Assembly (NCBI GenBank): GCA_964428345.1
Contig: CAYRYD010000002.1
Span: 1 to 64,000, forward strand
Reading direction: 5' to 3'
Origin: JABDMH01 sp964428345
Lineage (GTDB): Bacteria > Bacteroidota > Bacteroidia > Chitinophagales > Saprospiraceae
Length of the DNA: 64,000 nucleotides
Of the stretch, positions 42,942 to 53,257 are shown piece after piece (position 1 is the stretch's first letter; every line of letters starts with the position of its first letter). The position numbers and the translations under genes were made by a program. Under the pieces are notes generated by a model. That model worked only from the letters and a program-made list of their open reading frames with translations. It was not told the origin of the DNA and searched no databases.

Positions 42942-44207
42942 TCAGATCAGATCATATCCGATATCTCGACGGTAATAAGCCCCCTCGAAATGAATGCCGG
43001 ATACTTTACGCATACATTGTTGTAACGCCTCTTCAATGGTATGACCATAAGAAGTAACCGCCAGTACGCGGCCACCATTCGTTACGGTATTGTCATTGTC
43101 ATTTTTGGTGCCGGCATGAAAAATCAAGCCTTCCCGATGATTGTCCAGACCGGTAATTTTCCGGCCCTTCTCGTAGGCACCGGGGTATCCGCCAGCTACG
43201 ATCACAACGGTGACTACGGTACGATCATCGATTTCGATCGTATGCTGATCCAACGTGCCGGTCGCGGTGGCGAGACAGAGATCGACGAGGTCGTTACGGA
43301 GTCTGGGCAGGATGGATTGGGTCTCCGGATCGCCCAGACGGCAGTTGTACTCGATCACCATAGGCTGACCTTTGACGTTGATCAGTCCGAAAAAGATGAA
43401 TCCCTGGTAGTCCAGACCATCATCTCGAATCCCATGGATAGTAGGGATAATGATCTCCTTTTCAACCTTTTGCATGAGACCGGGAGTGACAAAAGGTACC
43501 GGTGATACCGAGCCCATTCCCCCGGTATTCAATCCCTGATCGCCCTCTCCGATTCGCTTGTAATCCTTGGCGACCGGTAAGATCTTATACGAACTTCCAT
43601 CGGTCAGTACAAAAACGGAAAATTCAATCCCATCCAGAAACTCCTCTACCACCACTTTTTCTCCTGCCTTCCCGAATTTCCCGTTTAACATTTCCCTGAA
43701 TTCTGCTTCCGCTTCGGCTTTCGAATGACAGATCACTACTCCTTTTCCGGCAGCCAGGCCATCGGCTTTCAGAACCACTGGCAATGAATGGGTCTGAAGA
43801 TACAGTAGTCCTTCTTCCAATTCGTCGAGGGTAAATTCCCGGTAACCGGCAGTAGGAATGCCATGGCGTCGCATGAACGCTTTGGAAAAAGCCTTCGAGC
43901 CCTCCAGATTGGCCCCACTGGCCTTGGGTCCGATGACCGGCAGCTCCGGGAAGACGACCGCCAACTGGTCTGCCAACCCCGCTACCAGAGGAGCCTCCGG
44001 TCCTATTACTACCAAACCGATCTCATGCCTGGTTATCAGGTCTTCTATCGCATCAATATCATCGACATTAACCGGAATGTTCGTTCCGCAATCTGATGTT
44101 CCGGCATTACCGGGCGCAATAAATAAATGAGATACTTTGTTACTTTGCGCCATTTTCCAGGCCAGTGCATGTTCGCGACCTCCACTGCCAAGCAATAAAA
44201 CATTCAT
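42942..44207 (-). CDS. purD: Phosphoribosylamine-glycine ligase (GAR synthetase)
   Basis: This 421-residue ATP-grasp enzyme performs step two of purine synthesis, joining glycine to phosphoribosylamine. It opens NVLLLGSGGREHALAWKM, the hallmark PurD N-terminus, with ATP-grasp LKADGLAAGKGVVIC, QGLNTGGMGSVSPVPF and FEYNCRLGDPETQ-like IEYNCRLGDPETQSILPRL. The frame can open at a GTG (44219), but the ATG at 44207 gives the usual start. It leads a two-gene unit with murF-alr. The sequence GCATCTTTGCAGG about 30 bp upstream may be its -7 region. Confidence 0.95.
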   Translation of the reverse strand: MNVLLLGSGGREHALAWKMAQSNKVSHLFIAPGNAGTSDCGTNIPVNVDDIDAIEDLITRHEIGLVVIGPEAPLVAGLADQLAVVFPELPVIGPKASGANLEGSKAFSKAFMRRHGIPTAGYREFTLDELEEGLLYLQTHSLPVVLKADGLAAGKGVVICHSKAEAEAEFREMLNGKFGKAGEKVVVEEFLDGIEFSVFVLTDGSSYKILPVAKDYKRIGEGDQGLNTGGMGSVSPVPFVTPGLMQKVEKEIIIPTIHGIRDDGLDYQGFIFFGLINVKGQPMVIEYNCRLGDPETQSILPRLRNDLVDLCLATATGTLDQHTIEIDDRTVVTVVIVAGGYPGAYEKGRKITGLDNHREGLIFHAGTKNDNDNTVTNGGRVLAVTSYGHTIEEALQQCMRKVSGIHFEGAYYRRDIGYDLI

Positions 44208-44236
44208 AGGTAAAAACACAGATTCGTTAACCCTGC

Positions 44237-44244
44237 AAAGATGC
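44237..44244 (-). promoter_or_regulatory. Weak -7-like box upstream of purD
   Basis: The minus strand reads ATCTTTGC, part of CATCTTTGCAG, which differs by one base from the ald box TATCTTTGCAG at 57583. It lies about 30 bp before the purD ATG. No -33 TTG is seen at standard distance. Confidence 0.3.
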
Positions 44245-44381
44245 GCAGATTAATTTGAGATTGAGGAAGTATCGCCGGGAAAACCGGACAGTATTTGCAA
44301 AACAGCCACCCAAATGACTCCCAAGCGTATATATTATAATTATTCGAAATTTAAAAACGCCTATTAGTCAATTATTTAAAA

Positions 44382-44413
44382 TTGATAAAAAATCATAATT
44401 GGTATGAAATTTG
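44382..44413 (+). promoter_or_regulatory. Weak promoter candidate upstream of ruvA
   Basis: TTG at 44382-44384, a 21-bp spacer, and GAAATTTG at 44406-44413 (one mismatch to TAnnTTTG) lie 43 bp before the ruvA ATG. Confidence 0.3.
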
Positions 44414-44456
44414 AGCTTACCGGAAAGGGTATGATCAAATGGCAAACAAATAGGAT

Positions 44457-45044
44457 ATGATAGCCTATGTAAAAGGACAGATAACGTTTAAGAATCCTGC
44501 CTATGTATACGTGGAAAGCGGAGGTATCGGTTATCACATTAACATTAGTCTATATACCTACGCCCGGATCGAGAAAGCAGAATCGGTTAAATTGCTGACA
44601 CATCTGGTCGTCAAAGAAGACTCTCATACCCTGTATGGATTCTATGATGGTGAAGAACGCGATCTGTTTGTACATCTTCTCTCTGTATCCGGAATAGGTC
44701 CGAATACCGCCCGGATTGTCCTTTCATCCCTCAACCCGACGGAAATTAAACAGGCCATTCTTTCCGAAAACGAACTGGTTTTCAGGCAGGTAAAAGGGAT
44801 CGGGGCCAAGACCGCAAAGCAAATCATCCTGGATCTGAAAAACAGGATTTCCAAGGGTACTGACACCCTGGTGACCCTGCCGTTGAGAGACAATACAATG
44901 CAGGAGGAAGCGTTATCAGCTTTATTGGCTTTGGGATTCAGCAGACAAAGTGTGACCAAGGCAATCTCAGACGTATACAAGACCACCCCGGATCCAGCCA
45001 GTGTCGAATCGTTAATTAAGGCTACACTAAAAAAATTATCCTGA
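44457..45044 (+). CDS. ruvA: Holliday junction branch migration protein RuvA
   Basis: This 195-residue protein binds four-way junctions and loads the RuvB motor. It begins MIAYVKGQI with the OB-fold N-domain (GGIGYHINIS, LYGFYDGEERDLF). Two helix-hairpin-helix motifs follow: LLSVSGIGPNTARIVLS and QVKGIGAKTAKQIILDLKN. The C-terminal UBA-like domain III (EEALSALLALGFSRQSVTKA) contacts RuvB. It sits directly upstream of sprA, an order conserved in many Bacteroidota. There is no ruvB or ruvC in the window. Confidence 0.95.
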   Translation: MIAYVKGQITFKNPAYVYVESGGIGYHINISLYTYARIEKAESVKLLTHLVVKEDSHTLYGFYDGEERDLFVHLLSVSGIGPNTARIVLSSLNPTEIKQAILSENELVFRQVKGIGAKTAKQIILDLKNRISKGTDTLVTLPLRDNTMQEEALSALLALGFSRQSVTKAISDVYKTTPDPASVESLIKATLKKLS

Positions 45045-45179
45045 TACCGGTATGTGGGAAACTAATGGAAGATACAGCAGATCGTATGCTTTTATAAAAT
45101 AATTTGAAAGCAGAAGCGTAGATAAGAAGTGAGATCAGAACTATACAAGATTTTAGACGGGAATTCTTACTGTTTTAAA

Positions 45180-48100
45180 ATGAAAGGCAACAAAACTATT
45201 TTACTGGTGCTGTTTGGCACCCTCTCGATATTTGTTGCCCAGGCAGAAATCAACACACATTCCCGGCTTCCCGATCCCTATGCTCCGATCACTCTCGCTC
45301 CGGTTGATACCATTCCTCCCATTAAAGACCGGACCGGATCTTTCCTCGAAGATAAAGACCAAAATCCCTTTGATCTGCGTGATCCCAAGATCGTTGAACA
45401 ATCGATAGACTATGATCCGGAATCCGGCAATTATGAGATCACTGAAAAAATCGGCAATGACGATTTTCGCGCACCGAGCTATATGACCTTTGATGAATAC
45501 ATGGATTATAAGGCCAGGCAACAGGAGCGGGAATACTTCCAAAGGCTGGCGGGTATCAGTTCGGCGGGAGGAGAGATCGGTCCGGATGTCGATCCGATCA
45601 AGAAATTTGATCTCTCCCAGAGTTTGATTGACCGCCTTTTTGGTGGCACGACCGTCGATCTCAATCCGAAGGGAAACATTGGAATCACACTGGGATACGA
45701 CTATCAGAATGTCCAGAATCCGGTATTGCTCGAGCGGCAGCAGAACAACGGCGGCTTTGATTTTGATATGGACATCCAGATGAACATGGATGGACAGATC
45801 GGCGACAAGCTGAAGTTAAACGCCAACTATAATACCAAATCAACCTTTGACTTTGACCGGCAACTCAAACTGCAGTATGACAGTGAGCAGTTTAGTGAAG
45901 ATGAAATCCTGAAAAAGATCGAAGCCGGAAATGTGAGCCTGCCTCTCAAAAGTACGCTGATTCAGGGCAATCAGAGCCTCTTTGGATTGAAGACCGATCT
46001 GCAGTTTGGCCGGCTTAAACTCACAACGATTATTTCGCAGCAAAACTCCGAAAAGAAAGATCTCCAGATTGAAAAAGGCGCTCAGATCCAGGAATTTAAC
46101 ATTGAGGTGGATGATTACGACGAAAATCGCCATTTCTTTCTGGCTCACTATAACCGCGACATATTCGAACCTGGCCTGAGTAACCTTCCTCAGATCAGCA
46201 GCCTTTATAACATCACCAAAGTCGAGGTCTGGATCACCAACGACCGGCGGGAAACCGAAAACACCCGTAACATTGTCGCCCTGGCTGATTTGGGAGAATC
46301 AGAACGAATGACAACTTCCAACCCCGGACTGCAACCATCGGGCATGCTCAAAAATCCCGATATTTCCGGAACCAAGGAACTTCCGGACAACGGTGCCAAC
46401 CCGATTTACGGCCTTCTCCTCAACGATGAGATGGCCCGGGATGTAGTAACCTCGGTCTCCACCCTGCGAAGCACTCCTTACAATTTTATCGCCTCAAGGG
46501 ATTTTGAAAAGGTTAGAGCCCGTAAACTGCGGGAGTCAGAATATACTCTTAATAGCCAGCTTGGTTTTATCTCGATCAATACCAGTCTCCAGCCGGACCA
46601 GGTATTGGGTATCGCTTATGAATATACTTATAATGGGAAGAAATTCCAGGTAGGCGAACTTTCAACAGATTTTCCATCAGAAACAGAAGACGAGTCGGTG
46701 CTGTTTGTCAAAATGTTGAAAAGCACTACTCAACGTACCGATGTACCTGCATGGGATCTGATGATGAAAAATGTCTATTCGATCGGTGCTTTTAACGTGA
46801 GTCGCGAAGATTTTTATCTCGATGTCTTTTATGAAGAACCGGGAAAAGGTGAAAAACGGTTTCTGCCCTCCGGGTCCCTGGCCAGCGAACCCCTGCTCCG
46901 GCTGTTGAATCTCGATAACCTGAACCCTCTGGGTGATCCGCAACCGGATGGTGCTTTCGACTTTGTACCGGGGGTGACCATATTTCTGAATACCGGAAAA
47001 ATTATGTTTCCGGTACTGGAGCCTTTCGGATCGTCGCTGGCCAAAAAATTTGATGATCCGGCAGAAGCTAAGAAGTATGTATTCCAGCAACTATACGACA
47101 GCGCCCTTTTCATCGCTCAGGAATATCCCGATCTCAATCGTTTCACCATCCGGGCGAGATTTAAGTCGAGTTCTACCAATGAATATTCACTGGGAGCCTT
47201 TAATGTACCCCAGGGATCAGTCCGGGTAACCGCCGGTGGCCAGGTCCTGGAAGAAGGCCGGGATTACGATGTCGACTACAACCTGGGAAAAGTACGCATC
47301 ATCAATGAAGCGTATATCAACAGCAGCGTACCCATCAATGTTTCGTTTGAAGACAATGCCCTTTTCAGCTTCAACCGGAAGACTATGCTGGGTCTCCGGG
47401 CCGACTATGAGATGAGCAAGCATCTCAATCTGGGATTTACCTACATGCATTTATTTGAACGACCCTATACCCAAAAAGTCAATATCGGCGAAGACCCGAT
47501 CAACAACCGGATCATCGGCCTGGACGTCAATTACAGCAAAGAAGCCCCCTGGCTGACGCGACTGGTCGACCGTATCCCTCTGATCGATACCAAAGTTCCT
47601 TCCAACATCACCTTTGCTGCTGAAGGCGCCGTATTGAAACCCGGGCATTCGCGGGCGATCAATCAGGAAAACAGCAAGAGCGGCACCCTTTATATCGACG
47701 ATTTCGAAGGAAGTTCCATTGGTATAGACCTGCGTACCCCTGCCAATGAATGGGTAATCTCCAGCACACCTCAAAACGACGAACAAAATCACAATCCCCG
47801 GTTTCCGGAAGCCGAACTTAACAATAACCCGCTTTCGGGAGTAAACCGGGCCCAGATAAACTGGTATCGCATCGAAACCAATATCCGCAACGATGCCGAC
47901 CAGCAAAATCCATTTACTGCCCAGGTATCCCAGCAGGCGATTTTTCCCAACCGGTCACCGGTTTTCGGCTTTAACAACAATATCCAGGTATTCGATGTCC
48001 ATTACGACCCCACCAAAAGAGGGCCGTACAATTTTGACATACCCGGAGGGACATCCTACAGCGCCGGACTTGATGTTGATGGTAATTTAATGGACCCCGA

Positions 48101-51100
48101 AAGCCGCTGGGGCGGTATTATGCGGGATCTCCGGAACACCGATTTTCAGGCAGCCAACATCGAATACATTGAGTTCTGGATTATGAATCCCTATGCGGAA
48201 ACCGGTCAGGGCAGTTTGGGTGACGATGGTAAATTATTGATCAACCTGGGTAACATTTCGGAAGATATCCTGAAAGACTCCCGTATGTCGTACGAAAACG
48301 GACTTCCCACTCCCACCAGTGCCGCACCGCTCGACACCACAGTCTGGGGGGTGATTCCTATAGTCCAGGATCTCACCAGTTCGTTCAGTATTGATCAGGC
48401 AGACCGTATGGAACAGGATCTCGGCTATGACGGCCTGAATGATGATGGAGAAAGAGATTTTTTCAGTGATTATCTACAGTCGATCAACTCCTTGAATAAT
48501 GAAGCAAGGGAAGCCATTACTGCTGATCCTGCCAATGATAACTTTCAGCATTACCGGGATTACTCAGAAAGTGTTGGCGTTTTTGACCGTTACTCCAAAT
48601 TCAATAATGTACAGGGTAACTCCAGGGCCGCTTCCGGGAATACCCTGCAATCCAGTACCAATTACCCGGACAAGGAAGATCTCAACGACGACAATACCCT
48701 TAATGAATCAGAGGCTTACTATCAATACGAAATCCCGATCGAGTACGACGGTTTTGGCGGACTGGCCATCAATGAATTTATCACGGATACCATCCGCGCC
48801 CAGGAAACCGGTCAGATCTGGTACCGCTTTCAGATACCCCGGGAGCGCTTTAAAACCACCGTGGGCAGCATTCAGGATTTCCGGTCCATCCGTTTTATCC
48901 GAATGTATATGACCGAATTCAGCGAACCGGTCACCCTCCGTTTTGCCAAGTTTGACCTGGTGCGCAATCAATGGAGAAAATATACCCGTAGTCTGAAATC
49001 GTCCGGAATCTCAGAGCCGAACAATAGCCCCACCAATCTGCAATTTGATATTGCTTCAGTCAATATTGAAGAAAACAGCAAGAAGTTTCCATTTAACTAT
49101 GTCCTGCCTCCCGGGATCATCCGCGAAAGAGCAGTAGGCACCTACGCCAACATTCAGCGCAATGAGCAATCACTGGCACTCAACATCTGCAATCTGGAAG
49201 ATGCAGAAGCCGCTGCCATGTACAAGAACCTCAACGAAGATTTCCGCAATTATGACAGCCTCCAGATGTTTGTGCATGCGGAAGCCATCGAAGACCAGCG
49301 AATCGATCCGGGCGAGACTTCCCTTTTTGTCCGACTGGGGAGTGATTATACCCAAAATTATTACGAATACGAGATACCGCTGACCATGTCCGATCCCCGG
49401 GCGGCCGATACCGCTGCCTTTGAAGATCTGGCCGAAATTGTCTGGTTACGTTCAAACAGCCTGAATGTACCCCTGACTCTCCTCAAGGAAAAAAAGATTG
49501 AGCGAAATAATTCGGGAGCCTCCCTGACGGTACCCTGGGAAACCAAAGACCCGGCCAATGGCAACAAGATCCGGATTATTGGTAATCCGAATCTGGGTCT
49601 CGTCAAGGGGATTATGATCGGCGTCCGGAATACACCCGATGATGGGCTCCCCAAATGCCTGGAGGTCTGGGTCAACGAGTTAAGGTTATCCGGTCTGAAT
49701 GAAGAAGGCGGGGTGGCAGGCCTGGCCCGGCTGGACCTGCAACTGGCAGATTTCGGCCGGCTCTCGGTCAGCGGAAACTACAGCAGTATTGGCTGGGGCG
49801 CCATTGATCAGAAACTGGCGGAGCGAAATCTCGATGAGGTAGTACAGTATGATATTGCCACGAATCTGGAACTCGGTAAATTCTTCGGAGACCGTACCGG
49901 TTTGCGAATACCTTTCTATGCCCAGTATTCAGCTACTATGAGTAACCCAAAATTTGATCCGTACGACCGGGATATCGAGCTGAAAGACAAGCTGGATGAA
50001 GCCCCGGACCGGGAAACCAGGGATTCCATCCGGGAACAAGCCATTGATTTTACTTCGATCAAGAGCTTTAATTTTACCAATGTCCGAAAAGAACGCACGG
50101 GCACCAAGGCAGCCAAAACTCCCAAACCCTGGGACATCGAGAATTTCAGCCTGACCTATGCACAGTCGGAGATCACCCGGCATGATCCGATCATCGAAAG
50201 AGACGATACCGAAGAAAAACGCGGCTCTGTCGACTACAACTTTTCGACGAAACCATTGTATATCCAACCTCTGAAAGGACTTTCCAAGGACTCAAAACTG
50301 CTCAAATTTATTACGGAATTCAATTTCAATCCGTTGCCCAATTCTTTTGCAGTCAACACAAGCCTTCAGAGACAGAAATCGACCAAATCCTACCGGTTTT
50401 CCGAACCGGCATTTAAGACCTGGTACACCAAAAAATTTGTCTGGGTACGAAACTACGATCTCAATTGGGACCTCAGCAAGTCTCTCAAGTTTCGTTTTAA
50501 TGCATCCAATAATTCGGTGATTGATGAGCTTAATGAACGTGATCCGGGCTTTACCGAACAACTGAACCGCGATACCATCTGGGCCGGTCTGCGCAATTTC
50601 GGAAGAACCAAAGATTATACCCACAACATCAATCTCAGCTACAATGTACCGCTGCAGCACTTCCCGGTACTCGATTTTGCCCAGGTACGCGGGCAGTTTA
50701 CCGCTCAGTATGCCTGGAATGCCGCTGCCCTCAACGTAGATTCGTTGGGAAACGTCATTCAAAATCAACAGACCCGGCAGGTAACCGCAGACTTTAATTT
50801 CGAAAAACTTTACAACAACATACCCTATCTCCGGAAGATCAATCAGGGCAATCGTCCGACCAGCACCGGCCGGGGCACTACAACCCGGCCGACTGAACCC
50901 CAGCAGGATGAACGGAAGAAAAGTGCGCGTGACCCGGGAGCCATTGAACGGTTACTCATCCGGCCTTTGATGGCTTTACGCCGGGGTAAATTTCAGTATA
51001 CCGAAAACCTGGGAGCCGTCGTACCAGGATTTATGCCGTCTCCTCAATATCTGGGTCTCAGCCGGGGTTGGAGTGCTCCCGGCTATGAATTCATCCTCGG

Positions 51101-52373
51101 TATGCAGCCTGATGATCAGTGGTTTACGGAAGCGATCCACCCTAATAATAACTGGATAACCGACAACGTATTCCTGAATCAGGAAGTACTCCTCAACAAG
51201 TCGAAAAAATGGAATGCGGGTTTAAGTATTGAACCTTTTCAGGATTTCCGGGTGGAAGTGACCTGGGACTACAGCTTTACAGAAAATCATTCCGAATACT
51301 TTAAGGTGGCTTCACCCGGAGCCGAATTTGCTCACCTGGCACCCCGGGAGGTTGGTTCGTTTAATATCTCTTACTACACGCTGGGCACCCTGTTTCACGA
51401 CGATATCGAAGGATTGTTTACGGAGTTTGAAGAGATGAGGAAGCTCATTTCGAAACGAATAGGTGATCCGAATATCCCCCATAACAACGATGGCGCTGAA
51501 TTTGCCTACGGATATGGTAAATATCAACGGGATGTGTTGATTCCCGCCTTTATTTCTTCTTACGCCAACATACCGGTCAATGAAGTCAAGCTCGATATTT
51601 TCGATCAGGCGCCCAAACCCAACTGGCAATTGACCTACAACGGGCTTTCGAAGGTGCCCTTCTTCAAGGATATCTTTTCCAGTGTCAGCCTGACGCATGG
51701 TTACCGGTCCTCCCTGGCAGTCAATAGCTATAACACCGATTTTGATTACGATCCGGTAGCCAATGAAATCAATCCGGTAACCGGTGATTATTATAGCCGT
51801 TTTGAGATTCCGGATATCACCATAACCGAGCAAATGGCTCCACTCATTGGTCTGAATATCCGGACCCGCAATGATATGACCCTAAGACTGGATATGAACA
51901 AATCGCGAAACCTGTCGCTGAGTTTTACCGACTACCAGTTGAATGAAACCAAGAGAACAGACTACACTGCAGGCTTTGGTTATCTGCTCAAGAACGTTTA
52001 TATCGGTTTCCTGCAACCTAAAAATAAAACCCGTTCACGTTCCAGACGCAATCAGGAGGAAGCTCAACAACAAGACCAAAGTGGCAACCAACCGTCTGCC
52101 AACGCCAAGAAAGGCAACGAAATGGAGATTAAGTTTGATTTTTCTTATGGTGACAATGTATCGTTGATCCATAAATTTGACACAGAACTGGATCCTCAGG
52201 CTTCGAGAGGTAACAAACAAATCCGGATCAGTCCTTCCGTGGAATATGCGGTGAGTCAGACTCTAAGCCTCCGGTTTTTCTTTGACTATAATAAGACAAT
52301 ACCTTATACCTCCCGGTCTTATCCGATCACCAACATCAACTCCGGAGTCACGATCCAGTTTGCATTACAGTAA
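45180..52373 (+). CDS. sprA: T9SS outer-membrane translocon / gliding motility protein SprA
   Basis: This giant outer-membrane protein of 2397 residues forms the 36-strand translocon of the type IX secretion system (also called Sov) and is needed for gliding in motile species. The ATG at 45180 begins a signal peptide (about 1-22, ending FVAQA); an earlier GTG at 45129 is rejected. The body is beta-strand rich throughout, with SprA-type segments such as NPKGNIGITLGYDYQN and SGTLYIDDFEGSSIGIDL, and a last strand INSGVTIQFALQ. Length and position after ruvA (135 bp) fit the family. At least one cargo candidate, the T9SS-tagged protein at 20976-21887, is in the window. Confidence 0.95.
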   Translation: MKGNKTILLVLFGTLSIFVAQAEINTHSRLPDPYAPITLAPVDTIPPIKDRTGSFLEDKDQNPFDLRDPKIVEQSIDYDPESGNYEITEKIGNDDFRAPSYMTFDEYMDYKARQQEREYFQRLAGISSAGGEIGPDVDPIKKFDLSQSLIDRLFGGTTVDLNPKGNIGITLGYDYQNVQNPVLLERQQNNGGFDFDMDIQMNMDGQIGDKLKLNANYNTKSTFDFDRQLKLQYDSEQFSEDEILKKIEAGNVSLPLKSTLIQGNQSLFGLKTDLQFGRLKLTTIISQQNSEKKDLQIEKGAQIQEFNIEVDDYDENRHFFLAHYNRDIFEPGLSNLPQISSLYNITKVEVWITNDRRETENTRNIVALADLGESERMTTSNPGLQPSGMLKNPDISGTKELPDNGANPIYGLLLNDEMARDVVTSVSTLRSTPYNFIASRDFEKVRARKLRESEYTLNSQLGFISINTSLQPDQVLGIAYEYTYNGKKFQVGELSTDFPSETEDESVLFVKMLKSTTQRTDVPAWDLMMKNVYSIGAFNVSREDFYLDVFYEEPGKGEKRFLPSGSLASEPLLRLLNLDNLNPLGDPQPDGAFDFVPGVTIFLNTGKIMFPVLEPFGSSLAKKFDDPAEAKKYVFQQLYDSALFIAQEYPDLNRFTIRARFKSSSTNEYSLGAFNVPQGSVRVTAGGQVLEEGRDYDVDYNLGKVRIINEAYINSSVPINVSFEDNALFSFNRKTMLGLRADYEMSKHLNLGFTYMHLFERPYTQKVNIGEDPINNRIIGLDVNYSKEAPWLTRLVDRIPLIDTKVPSNITFAAEGAVLKPGHSRAINQENSKSGTLYIDDFEGSSIGIDLRTPANEWVISSTPQNDEQNHNPRFPEAELNNNPLSGVNRAQINWYRIETNIRNDADQQNPFTAQVSQQAIFPNRSPVFGFNNNIQVFDVHYDPTKRGPYNFDIPGGTSYSAGLDVDGNLMDPESRWGGIMRDLRNTDFQAANIEYIEFWIMNPYAETGQGSLGDDGKLLINLGNISEDILKDSRMSYENGLPTPTSAAPLDTTVWGVIPIVQDLTSSFSIDQADRMEQDLGYDGLNDDGERDFFSDYLQSINSLNNEAREAITADPANDNFQHYRDYSESVGVFDRYSKFNNVQGNSRAASGNTLQSSTNYPDKEDLNDDNTLNESEAYYQYEIPIEYDGFGGLAINEFITDTIRAQETGQIWYRFQIPRERFKTTVGSIQDFRSIRFIRMYMTEFSEPVTLRFAKFDLVRNQWRKYTRSLKSSGISEPNNSPTNLQFDIASVNIEENSKKFPFNYVLPPGIIRERAVGTYANIQRNEQSLALNICNLEDAEAAAMYKNLNEDFRNYDSLQMFVHAEAIEDQRIDPGETSLFVRLGSDYTQNYYEYEIPLTMSDPRAADTAAFEDLAEIVWLRSNSLNVPLTLLKEKKIERNNSGASLTVPWETKDPANGNKIRIIGNPNLGLVKGIMIGVRNTPDDGLPKCLEVWVNELRLSGLNEEGGVAGLARLDLQLADFGRLSVSGNYSSIGWGAIDQKLAERNLDEVVQYDIATNLELGKFFGDRTGLRIPFYAQYSATMSNPKFDPYDRDIELKDKLDEAPDRETRDSIREQAIDFTSIKSFNFTNVRKERTGTKAAKTPKPWDIENFSLTYAQSEITRHDPIIERDDTEEKRGSVDYNFSTKPLYIQPLKGLSKDSKLLKFITEFNFNPLPNSFAVNTSLQRQKSTKSYRFSEPAFKTWYTKKFVWVRNYDLNWDLSKSLKFRFNASNNSVIDELNERDPGFTEQLNRDTIWAGLRNFGRTKDYTHNINLSYNVPLQHFPVLDFAQVRGQFTAQYAWNAAALNVDSLGNVIQNQQTRQVTADFNFEKLYNNIPYLRKINQGNRPTSTGRGTTTRPTEPQQDERKKSARDPGAIERLLIRPLMALRRGKFQYTENLGAVVPGFMPSPQYLGLSRGWSAPGYEFILGMQPDDQWFTEAIHPNNNWITDNVFLNQEVLLNKSKKWNAGLSIEPFQDFRVEVTWDYSFTENHSEYFKVASPGAEFAHLAPREVGSFNISYYTLGTLFHDDIEGLFTEFEEMRKLISKRIGDPNIPHNNDGAEFAYGYGKYQRDVLIPAFISSYANIPVNEVKLDIFDQAPKPNWQLTYNGLSKVPFFKDIFSSVSLTHGYRSSLAVNSYNTDFDYDPVANEINPVTGDYYSRFEIPDITITEQMAPLIGLNIRTRNDMTLRLDMNKSRNLSLSFTDYQLNETKRTDYTAGFGYLLKNVYIGFLQPKNKTRSRSRRNQEEAQQQDQSGNQPSANAKKGNEMEIKFDFSYGDNVSLIHKFDTELDPQASRGNKQIRISPSVEYAVSQTLSLRFFFDYNKTIPYTSRSYPITNINSGVTIQFALQ

Positions 52374-52384
52374 AGGGGGATAAA

Positions 52385-53092
52385 CTAGATCTTCCGGATG
52401 TCCAGTTCTTTCTTCAGTTGTGTTTCACTCAGCTTAACCCGGATCTCGAGATAATCTCCCTTCCGCAGGATATCCAGGGTGACTTCTTCACCGGCGGAAC
52501 GGGTCTGAAGGTAATTCACCAGGTCGGCAGGGGCTTCAATTTTTTGCTGATCAATAGAAAGTATGATATCACCTTCCCGGATCCCAGCCAGGTCGGCAGG
52601 AGTATCAGGCATTACATTGTTGACCAGCACCCCAGACTGATTGTCCAGTTCGCTGATACGAACACCCAGTTTCGGTTTATCATCCGGACTCTTGTCAAAG
52701 TTAAATTCATCCAGAAATGGAAAATCTTCCTGATCGAAAAAATGGAAGCCGTCCAGACTCAGTGAATCGAAAAAGGACCGGATATCAAGGGGTGTTTTAA
52801 AGGAATAATTAAAAAGCTGGCCATCTACAGGCAGGCTGTCCGGATTCAGGTAGTGCCATTGAATAGAATGGTCTTCATCGCGATCCTGGCCTAACTTGTC
52901 CAAATCAATGGCCTCGGCTTCAGCCCCTTCCTTGATGATGGTCTGGACGGTCTTATTGCCCTGATCATCGTATGTTTCCTTGATAATCGTGACTTTGGTC
53001 TTTTGCTTTTGTGCATAGACCGGCAGGTAATCAATACCTGTCAGGATAATCAAACAAATAAGGACTTTACTGAAGACATTCTTGATTTCCAT
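52385..53092 (-). CDS. Exported PDZ domain protein
   Basis: This 235-residue protein has a signal peptide (about 1-27, ending PVYAQ), a charged linker, and one C-terminal PDZ domain at about 140-225: KPKLGVRISELD carboxylate-loop region, VMPDTPADLAGIREGDIILS and EVTLDILRKGDYLEIRV. It has no protease domain, so it probably binds C-termini of envelope proteins as an adaptor. It converges with sprA, 11 bp between stops, and is 165 bp from the divergent kinase gene. No family name recognised. Confidence 0.8.
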   Translation of the reverse strand: MEIKNVFSKVLICLIILTGIDYLPVYAQKQKTKVTIIKETYDDQGNKTVQTIIKEGAEAEAIDLDKLGQDRDEDHSIQWHYLNPDSLPVDGQLFNYSFKTPLDIRSFFDSLSLDGFHFFDQEDFPFLDEFNFDKSPDDKPKLGVRISELDNQSGVLVNNVMPDTPADLAGIREGDIILSIDQQKIEAPADLVNYLQTRSAGEEVTLDILRKGDYLEIRVKLSETQLKKELDIRKI

Positions 53093-53257
53093 CTTGACCT
53101 GGTTATAGTTTATAGGCTATGCAAAGTTATGCAGAATGTAAAATGCATCACCTGGAAAAAAAGTTAAATCAGCGTTAAACCTAAAATTCCCGAACTTTAA
53201 TGGGTGATTTTTGTCGTTTGCCGGAGTTAAAGAATAAGGGCTGGTTCCAGTTACACT

